Translations under genes and position numbers: made by a program
Part shown: one piece after another, positions 29,392 through 34,581 of the stretch
Numbering within the stretch: position 1 is the stretch's first letter
Layout: every line of letters starts with the position of its first letter
The notes under the pieces: generated by a model
The model's database searches: none
The model's input: only the letters and a program-made list of their open reading frames with translations
What the model was told of the DNA's origin: nothing
Assembly: GCF_014697355.1 (NCBI RefSeq)
Contig: NZ_JACJRQ010000067.1
Location: 1 to 34,581, forward strand
Direction of reading: 5' to 3'
Source: Nostoc calcicola FACHB-3891
GTDB taxonomy: Bacteria > Cyanobacteriota > Cyanobacteriia > Cyanobacteriales > Nostocaceae
DNA: 34,581 nt

Positions 29392-30444
29392 ATGATTAAA
29401 CGCCGTCGTTTTCTCAATGTTGCTACATCAGGTCTATCTGGTTTTTCTCTGGCGTATCTGTTAGGAAGTTGTAGCCAACAAAGCCAACAAAATATATTAA
29501 ACAGCGCTACTAGCGGTTCAAGTTCCCTTGGTATCAAAAGTAAAGTTCTCCGTATGGGGTATCAGAGTGCAGGGGATCTTGTAAGAAATCGCAAAGTCTT
29601 AGAGAAACGCTTGGAACCGTTGGGAATCAAGGTGGAATGGGCGCAATTTGTCCAAGGTCCCCAACTAATGGAAGGAATGGCTGCGGGAAGAGTTGATGTG
29701 GGATCGGTAGGGGAAACGCCACCAATTTTTGCCCAAGTAGCTGGGTCAAAGTTGGTTTATGTCGTCGGTACCCAAAGAAACAACAGAACAGGGACAAGTA
29801 GTGTTATTGCCGTACCTCCAGAGTCTCCGCTGAAAAAATTTGAGGAGATTAAGGGGCAAGAAGTTTATTTTCAAAAAGGTTCGGCATCCCACTATTTTAT
29901 TCTTAGAGCCTTGCAGTCAATCGGCTTGACCATCAAAGATATTAAAATCAAAAGTATACCGACTATCGAGGCGCGAGCTGCTTTTCTCGAAGGTAAAATT
30001 CCAGTTTGGATGACAAGCGATCCGCATTATGCGATCGCCGAAAAAATGGGACGAATTCGCGTCCTCAGAGATTCTGTAGGTTTAGATTCTCCTGGTGGCT
30101 ATTATATTGCTGACAGAAAATTTGCCGAAGAAAATCCTGGCTTACTTAAAATTCTCATTGAAGAACTTCATGGTCTCGATAAGTGGGCAGAGGCGAATCG
30201 AGATGAAGTGAAAAAATTGATGATTACTCAACAAAAACTTGATGAGGATGTAGCTACAAGAGTGATGTCTCGTCGTACTTTCGTTGGGCGCAGAGGCCTT
30301 AGTCCTGCCCTAATTGCAGAACAACAACGTGTAGCAGATTTGTTTTTTGAACAGGGTGTCATACCGAAGAAGATCGACATTCAAGATGCGTTACTTCCCC
30401 CTGATTTGTATGCTGCAATCACACCGGCTGAAATTATGGTTTAG
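29392..30444 (+). CDS. SsuA-like aliphatic sulfonate ABC transporter binding lipoprotein
   Basis: A 350-residue periplasmic binding protein. The N-terminus has twin arginines and a lipobox, MIKRRRFLNVATSGLSG...LLGSC (Cys27), suggesting Tat or Sec export and lipid anchoring. The body matches the SsuA/TauA/NrtA-type family: VLRMGYQSAGDLVRNRKVLEKRL, GPQLMEGMAAGRVDVGSVGETPP, FQKGSASHYFILRAL and VWMTSDPHYAIAEK. It would capture sulfonates, sulfate esters or related compounds. The ATG at 29392 is preferred over TTG 29371 because it gives the normal signal peptide. No SsuB or SsuC gene is adjacent; the next gene encodes an exporter-type ABC protein instead. Confidence 0.9.
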   Translation: MIKRRRFLNVATSGLSGFSLAYLLGSCSQQSQQNILNSATSGSSSLGIKSKVLRMGYQSAGDLVRNRKVLEKRLEPLGIKVEWAQFVQGPQLMEGMAAGRVDVGSVGETPPIFAQVAGSKLVYVVGTQRNNRTGTSSVIAVPPESPLKKFEEIKGQEVYFQKGSASHYFILRALQSIGLTIKDIKIKSIPTIEARAAFLEGKIPVWMTSDPHYAIAEKMGRIRVLRDSVGLDSPGGYYIADRKFAEENPGLLKILIEELHGLDKWAEANRDEVKKLMITQQKLDEDVATRVMSRRTFVGRRGLSPALIAEQQRVADLFFEQGVIPKKIDIQDALLPPDLYAAITPAEIMV

Positions 30445-30455
30445 AAACTACAGGA

Positions 30456-30500
30456 GAATTCAGAATTCAGAATTCAGAATTCTGAATTCAGGAGTAAAAC
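30456..30500. repeat. GAATTCA tandem repeat
   Basis: About six GAATTC-containing heptamers followed by GGAGTAAAACACGCTT, the same arrangement as inside the element at 10410-10525. The inverted terminal TTACAGCAG is not complete here (CTACAGGAG), so this is a partial or diverged copy. Confidence 0.7.
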
Positions 30501-30535
30501 ACGCTTTATATCTGGTTACTTAATTTAACGCCATA

Positions 30536-30570
30536 GGGCGGCTAAGGAAGCCGTCCATTTTTATTTTACA
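30536..30570 (+). terminator. Terminator between the SsuA-like and ABC exporter genes
   Basis: GGGCGGCT (30536-30543) pairs with AGCCGTCC (30549-30556; one G-T pair) around a 5-base loop, followed by ATTTTTATTTT. Form and position fit an intrinsic terminator of the SsuA-like transcript, which would separate it from the exporter gene. Confidence 0.75.
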
Positions 30571-30600
30571 GAACCCCTGGCTACTACGAGAACGACTTTC

Positions 30601-32424
30601 ATGATTAAAAAGGTCAGACTTTCTAAATCTTTTCAACGTGCTGCCGATGCACCAAACTTACCTGATACTCCATTTAGGTTCATTTGTTATTTCGTTAACC
30701 AGTTCCGCTGGTGGTATCTAGCAATGGTGATCCTGGAGGCAACACACGCAACCTGCGGTATCATGTTGCCTTATGCCATTGGCGAGATCATCCGCAGCGT
30801 GACGCGATCGCCTGGCGACAGCAAGTCAATTTTTGAAGCTATCAGCCAACCACTAATGCTGTTCACGGCTTTGAGTGTCGGTGAAGTTGTATTTGGGCGA
30901 TCGGCTGGACTCTTGCAGACCATTCTCCATCCAATCCACCGACAGCACATCGTCCGCTCTCTATATGCTTACTTGCAGTACCATTCCCATCGTTACCTGA
31001 GCAGTAGTTTTGCAGGGGCATTGGCACATCGCATCGGTGAAACCTCTCTAGGTGTGACTCAGACGATGCAAATGCTGATTACTGAATTTATGTCTGTAAT
31101 TGTTGTGTACATTGTATCCGCGATTTTACTGTATCGCGCCTATCCTCCCCTTGCTGCATTCGTGGGCGTGTGGGCAGTTCTGTTTATCAGTATTTCGTTC
31201 TGGCTGGCAACTCGCTGCCGAATTTACTCCCGGAAAGCCGCAGCCGCAAGAAGTGAGACAACTGGCATGATTGTAGATGCGGTAACAAATCTCAGCAGTA
31301 GCCGACTGTTTGCTCGTCTGGATTTTGAACGACGCTATTTGAATGACCAATTAAAGCGCGAAATCAAAGAGGTGAGAAAGTCTAACTGGTACTCAGAGCG
31401 AATTCGCTGGTTTCAGTTCATCTCAGCAGCCATTCTGAAAATCGGCACTCTGTATTACTCGGTTTCCCTTTGGAGTCAAGGACTAATCGCTGCTGCTGAC
31501 TTCGTTGTGGCAACTAGTCTGTCGCTGCTAATCATCAGTGAAGCCCGCAATTTGAGCCGACGGTTTTTAGAATTCTTTGAACATATCGGTAATGTCGCCA
31601 ATGGTGTGTCCGTAATTGTTCAACCCCATGAGTTGATCGATCGCGATCGAGCGATCGCTCATCCCATCACCCAAGGTAAAATTGAGTTTCGGCAAGTGTA
31701 TTTCAACTACTCGGCTGGCAAACAAGTCTTTGAAAACCTCTCCATCACTATCCAACCAGGTGAACGCGTCGGTTTGGTGGGCTTTTCCGGCTCTGGAAAA
31801 TCTACCTTTGTGAATTTAATTTTGCGTCTTTTTGACCCCCAATCAGGGCAAATTCTCATTGATGGGGTGGATATTCGAGATATGACTCAGAATGCCCTAC
31901 ACGCCCAGATCAGCTTAATTCCCCAAGATCCATCTCTGTTCCATCGCACATTGATCGAAAATATTCGTTACGGACGCATAGATGCAACCGATGAGGAAGT
32001 AATTGAGGCCGCACGCAAAGCTTATGCCCACGATTTTATCGTCCAGATGAAGGAAGGTTATGATTCTTTGGTGGGTGAACGCGGTGTTAAATTGTCTGGA
32101 GGACAAAGACAGCGGATTGCGATCGCGCGGGTAATCCTCAAAGATGCCCCAATCCTAATTTTGGATGAAGCCACCTCCAGTCTCGATTCGATTACCGAAA
32201 AAGCGATCCAGGATACCCTAGACTTAGCAATGGATGGCAAAACGGTAATTGTGGTAGCTCATCGCCTGTCCACCATTGCCCATCTAGACCGGATTTTAGT
32301 CTTTGAGCAAGGGCGGATTATCGAAGATGGTACCCACGCCAAACTCCTAGCACGGCGGGGTGGCTACTATAGGTTATGGAAAATGCAGGCAGGTGGATTT
32401 TTACCTGTAGAAGCTAGCAAGTAG
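30601..32424 (+). CDS. MsbA-like ABC exporter (fused membrane and ATPase domains)
   Basis: A 607-residue half-transporter. Residues ~30-330 hold six membrane helices of the type IV (MsbA/Sav1866-like) exporter fold. The ATPase has Walker A GFSGSGKST (394-402), the Q-loop region SLIPQDPSLFHRT, signature LSGGQ (498-502), Walker B ILILDEAT (518-525) and the switch His in VAHRLST. It would act as a homodimer and extrude a hydrophobic compound, lipid or peptide. It is not an SsuBC-type importer. It follows the SsuA-like gene after a terminator, so it may be a separate unit. The substrate is not predictable. Confidence 0.95.
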   Translation: MIKKVRLSKSFQRAADAPNLPDTPFRFICYFVNQFRWWYLAMVILEATHATCGIMLPYAIGEIIRSVTRSPGDSKSIFEAISQPLMLFTALSVGEVVFGRSAGLLQTILHPIHRQHIVRSLYAYLQYHSHRYLSSSFAGALAHRIGETSLGVTQTMQMLITEFMSVIVVYIVSAILLYRAYPPLAAFVGVWAVLFISISFWLATRCRIYSRKAAAARSETTGMIVDAVTNLSSSRLFARLDFERRYLNDQLKREIKEVRKSNWYSERIRWFQFISAAILKIGTLYYSVSLWSQGLIAAADFVVATSLSLLIISEARNLSRRFLEFFEHIGNVANGVSVIVQPHELIDRDRAIAHPITQGKIEFRQVYFNYSAGKQVFENLSITIQPGERVGLVGFSGSGKSTFVNLILRLFDPQSGQILIDGVDIRDMTQNALHAQISLIPQDPSLFHRTLIENIRYGRIDATDEEVIEAARKAYAHDFIVQMKEGYDSLVGERGVKLSGGQRQRIAIARVILKDAPILILDEATSSLDSITEKAIQDTLDLAMDGKTVIVVAHRLSTIAHLDRILVFEQGRIIEDGTHAKLLARRGGYYRLWKMQAGGFLPVEASK

Positions 32425-32793
32425 GGAGTGGGGTATGGGGAGTGGGGAGATGAGGGGGATGGGGAGGTAGGGGAAAAGGTTAAAGGGTAAAGGTTAAAGG
32501 CAACAGGCAACAGGCATAAGTGTTGGCGTGGGAGGGGGATTTAAACCCCGCCCCAGGCAATCGCCCCTTCAGAGGCGGGGCTTTTAACCATCAAAATTGG
32601 TCGAGGAAACAGGCAACAATTTCCGCGTCTCACCAAAAATCTTTACTCTTGCCTGTTGCCTGTTCCCTATTCCCTCGACTGAAGGTCGGTAAAGGGATAA
32701 ATTTAACCTTTCCCCCTTACCCCTTTCCCTTTCCCCTTCCTAATGCCCAATGCCCAAAGAACTAAAAACTGCTATATTATAGCTTTTCCAGAA
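32425..32793. other. Repeat-rich spacer with inverted ends
   Basis: GGGGAGATGGGG-type units, then AAAGGTTAAAGG and GGCAACAGGCAACAGGCA (32499-32516), mirrored by TTGCCTGTTGCCTGTT (32649-32664) and AACCTTTCCCCC further on, an inverted pair about 150 bp apart. In between lies a GGGCGGGG/CCCCGCCCC-type hairpin (32548-32582 region). A weak open frame over it is dismissed. No cobalamin riboswitch features were recognised before the adenosyltransferase-like gene. Confidence 0.6.
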
Positions 32794-33930
32794 ATGACAA
32801 GGAACGGCATCGGTATTCGCACGGCGCAAGTGCGTCATGAAAGGCTCATTGGTCAAATTCACGTCTACGATGGCGCGGGGAAAGGTAAATCCCAGGCGGC
32901 TTTAGGGGTGGTTTTGCGTTCGATTGGGTTGGGAATAAATACACCTAGTAATTCCAACCGGGTTTTACTGCTGCGGTTTCTAAAGGGGCCGGAACGTGAT
33001 TATGATGAAGATGGGGCGATCGCAGCTTTGCAACGTGGCTTTCCCCATTTAATCGATCAGGTTCGGACTGGGAGAGCCGAATTTTTTGGCCCAGAAGAAA
33101 TCACTGCTTTTGACAGAGATGAAGCGGCGCGGGGTTGGGATGTTGCCAAAGGTGCGATCGCCAGTGGTTTATATTCAGTTGTGGTTTTGGATGAAATCAA
33201 CCCCGTACTAGATTTGGGTTTGCTACCAGTAGATGAAGTGGTGAAGACATTAAAATCTAAACCCCAAGAGTTGGAAATCATTGCTACCGGACGCGCTGCA
33301 CCACAAAAGTTGCTCGATATTGCAGATTTGCACTCAGAAATGAAACCCCATCACCACCCAACGGCTAAAGCACTCTTTCTGAATGGGATTGAAATTTATA
33401 CAGGTGCTGGCAAAGGTAAGTCTACGAGTGCTTTGGGTAAAGCCTTGCAGGCAATAGGTAGGGGAATTAATCATCCAGGATCTACGCGTGTATTAATTAT
33501 GCAGTGGCTGAAAGGTGGTACTGGGTATACAGAAGACGCGGCGATCGCCGCTTTGCAGCAGTCATATCCAGAAGTGGTGGATCATCAACGCTGTGGTCGA
33601 GATGCAATTGTTTGGCGGAATTCCCGGCAAGAATTAGACTACGTAGAAGCGGAAAGGGGTTGGGAAATTGCCAAAGTTGCGATCGCTTCTGGGTTATATA
33701 AAACAATTATTCTCGATGAACTCAATCCCACAGTAGACTTAGAGCTACTCCCCGTTGAACCCATTGTCCAAGCTTTGCTCCGCAAACCCCGCGACACTGA
33801 AATCATCATCACTGGCCGTTGCCAAAATCAACCGGCATACTTTGATTTAGCTAGCGTCCACTCAGAGGTTTACTGCCACAAACACTATGCAAATCAAGGT
33901 GTAGAACTCAAACGAGGGGTAGATTTTTAA
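32794..33930 (+). CDS. Tandem-duplicated CobO/BtuR-like corrinoid adenosyltransferase
   Basis: A 378-residue cytosolic protein made of two homologous P-loop domains. Domain 1 (about 20-190) has Walker A GAGKGKS (27-33), LLLRFLKGPERDYDEDGAI and VVVLDEINPVLDLGLLP; domain 2 (about 198-375) has GAGKGKST (204-211), LIMQWLKGG and IILDELNPTVDLELLP. CobO/BtuR enzymes transfer adenosyl from ATP to cobalt of cobyrinate diamide or cobalamin and are normally a single ~200-residue domain. Both P-loops and Asp-Glu motifs are intact, so both halves may be active. The ATG at 32794 is preferred: the upstream in-frame ATG (32743) lies in repeat DNA (ATGCCCAATGCCC). Fused forms occur in cyanobacteria, and the function of the duplication is not known. 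Confidence 0.85.
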   Translation: MTRNGIGIRTAQVRHERLIGQIHVYDGAGKGKSQAALGVVLRSIGLGINTPSNSNRVLLLRFLKGPERDYDEDGAIAALQRGFPHLIDQVRTGRAEFFGPEEITAFDRDEAARGWDVAKGAIASGLYSVVVLDEINPVLDLGLLPVDEVVKTLKSKPQELEIIATGRAAPQKLLDIADLHSEMKPHHHPTAKALFLNGIEIYTGAGKGKSTSALGKALQAIGRGINHPGSTRVLIMQWLKGGTGYTEDAAIAALQQSYPEVVDHQRCGRDAIVWRNSRQELDYVEAERGWEIAKVAIASGLYKTIILDELNPTVDLELLPVEPIVQALLRKPRDTEIIITGRCQNQPAYFDLASVHSEVYCHKHYANQGVELKRGVDF

Positions 33931-34100
33931 ATTGGTATGGGGCATTGGGCATGAATATAGATCAAACAAATGCACATCACTAGCAGTTAAGATTTTTTAG
34001 CTAAAACAGCTTCTTTTCCTCTGCTCCCTGCCCACTGGGGTCTAAATGATCAGTCTTTAGCCGGACACGATAGTACAACCTATTTTCTTAAATGTAACTT

Positions 34101-34581
34101 TTAGCGATCGCTCTTGGTAGGAATGCCATCGCAGAGAGTGCGATCGCGATCGCTCACATTGGGATTTGATTGTAAATAAACATGTAGCCTGTTGCAACTG
34201 TAGATCATCAGATCGTTGAGACTACCAGAAATTATTAAATTCTTAAGGTGATCTGGGTACATATTCCAGAGTTTCACGGTATTGTCACCACTAGCAGAAG
34301 CGATGGTCTTGCCATCGGGGCTGAATGCTATGCTATAAACATAATTGCTATGCCCGTTGAGGGTGATGATTTCCTTCCCTGTAGCCGCATTCCAGAGTTT
34401 CACGGTATTGTCAGCACCAGCAGAAGCGATGGTCTTGCCATCGGGGCTGAATGCTACGCTATAGACCCAATTGCTATGCCCGTTGAGGGTGATGATTTCC
34501 TTCCCTGTAGCCGCATTCCAGAGTTTCACGGTATTGTCAGCACCAGCAGAAGCGATGGTCTTGCCATCGGGGCTGAATGCT
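34101..34581 (-). CDS. WD40-repeat protein, C-terminal end (partial)
   Basis: The frame is open from the window's right edge to the stop at 34101 and encodes at least two and a half WD40 blades (FSPDGKTIASAGADNTVKLWN and NGHSNWVYSVAFSPDG), each 42 residues, then a tail ending NPNVSDRDRTLCDGIPTKSDR. The tail with Cys, NPNV and DRxLCDG is common at the end of cyanobacterial WD40 proteins, often fused to NB-ARC, kinase or caspase-like N-terminal domains, which lie outside this window. The blades form a beta-propeller platform for protein binding. The DNA of the blades is nearly identical with a period of 126 bp, suggesting recent expansion or gene conversion. The HIP1 octamers at 34104-34154 encode the DR repeats of the tail. 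Confidence 0.9.
   Translation of the reverse strand, partial: AFSPDGKTIASAGADNTVKLWNAATGKEIITLNGHSNWVYSVAFSPDGKTIASAGADNTVKLWNAATGKEIITLNGHSNYVYSIAFSPDGKTIASASGDNTVKLWNMYPDHLKNLIISGSLNDLMIYSCNRLHVYLQSNPNVSDRDRTLCDGIPTKSDR

Noticed and set aside
32520..32765. 81-codon plus-strand frame before the adenosyltransferase gene
   Set aside because: It covers GC-rich hairpins and CCCTTTCCC repeats and has no protein-like pattern.
32425..32793. Cobalamin riboswitch before the adenosyltransferase-like gene
   Set aside because: I looked for the B12-box-type conserved core (GCCACTG) and supporting stems and found only repeat DNA.

Overview
The window looks like a chromosomal segment of a filamentous, probably heterocyst-forming cyanobacterium of the Nostoc/Anabaena type. 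The evidence is the very frequent HIP1 octamer (GCGATCGC), heptanucleotide short tandem repeats between genes, many small hairpin repeats and MITE-like elements, a B-type aconitase of cyanobacterial neighbourhood, and above all a recognisable fraC-fraD-fraE operon (septal-junction and filament-integrity genes). No rRNA, tRNA, CRISPR array or intact transposase gene was found.

Layout. 1-3,500 is an accessory zone: the tail of an unknown gene, a decayed gene, a VapB/VapC-like toxin-antitoxin pair with a palindrome next to its start, a phased HIP1 array, a DUF559 nuclease-fold gene bracketed by two 91-bp direct repeats, a lone HicA-like toxin gene, two MITEs and a DUF29 gene. 3,550-6,180 is acnB. 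6,650-9,980 is accessory again: a DUF4351 protein, a truncated conserved gene, a perfect 21-bp tandem repeat, a YciI-like gene bracketed by 42-bp direct repeats, and a Uma2 nuclease-fold gene. 10,089-15,321 is a co-directional group: plant-type [2Fe-2S] ferredoxin, a 58-aa protein, DUF3326, and two consecutive CPBP (CAAX/Abi-type) membrane proteases, the second with a very large N-terminal region. 15,412-18,651 has purN, a pilin-G/H-like secreted protein, an orphan MalF-type permease and a small secreted basic protein. 19,127-20,993 has a lipoprotein esterase and a pentapeptide-repeat protein. 21,039-23,495 is fraCDE on the minus strand.

24,318-32,424 is a run of six plus-strand genes: NtaA/SnaA-type flavin monooxygenase, amidohydrolase, alpha/beta hydrolase, aldo/keto reductase, SsuA-like binding lipoprotein, and an MsbA-like ABC exporter. 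Together they suggest uptake and stepwise breakdown of an organosulfur or other hetero-atom compound: binding protein for capture, monooxygenase for C-S or C-N cleavage, hydrolases for the fragments, AKR for a released aldehyde or ketone. Neither the SsuB/SsuC importer nor a flavin reductase is present, so the pathway must borrow parts from elsewhere. This cluster and the CPBP fusion protein are the best candidates for something undescribed.

The last part holds a duplicated-domain corrinoid adenosyltransferase-like protein and the 3' end of a WD40 protein that runs off the window. A recurring theme is that repeats supply gene ends: at least five genes have a start or stop codon inside, or directly touching, a repeat.
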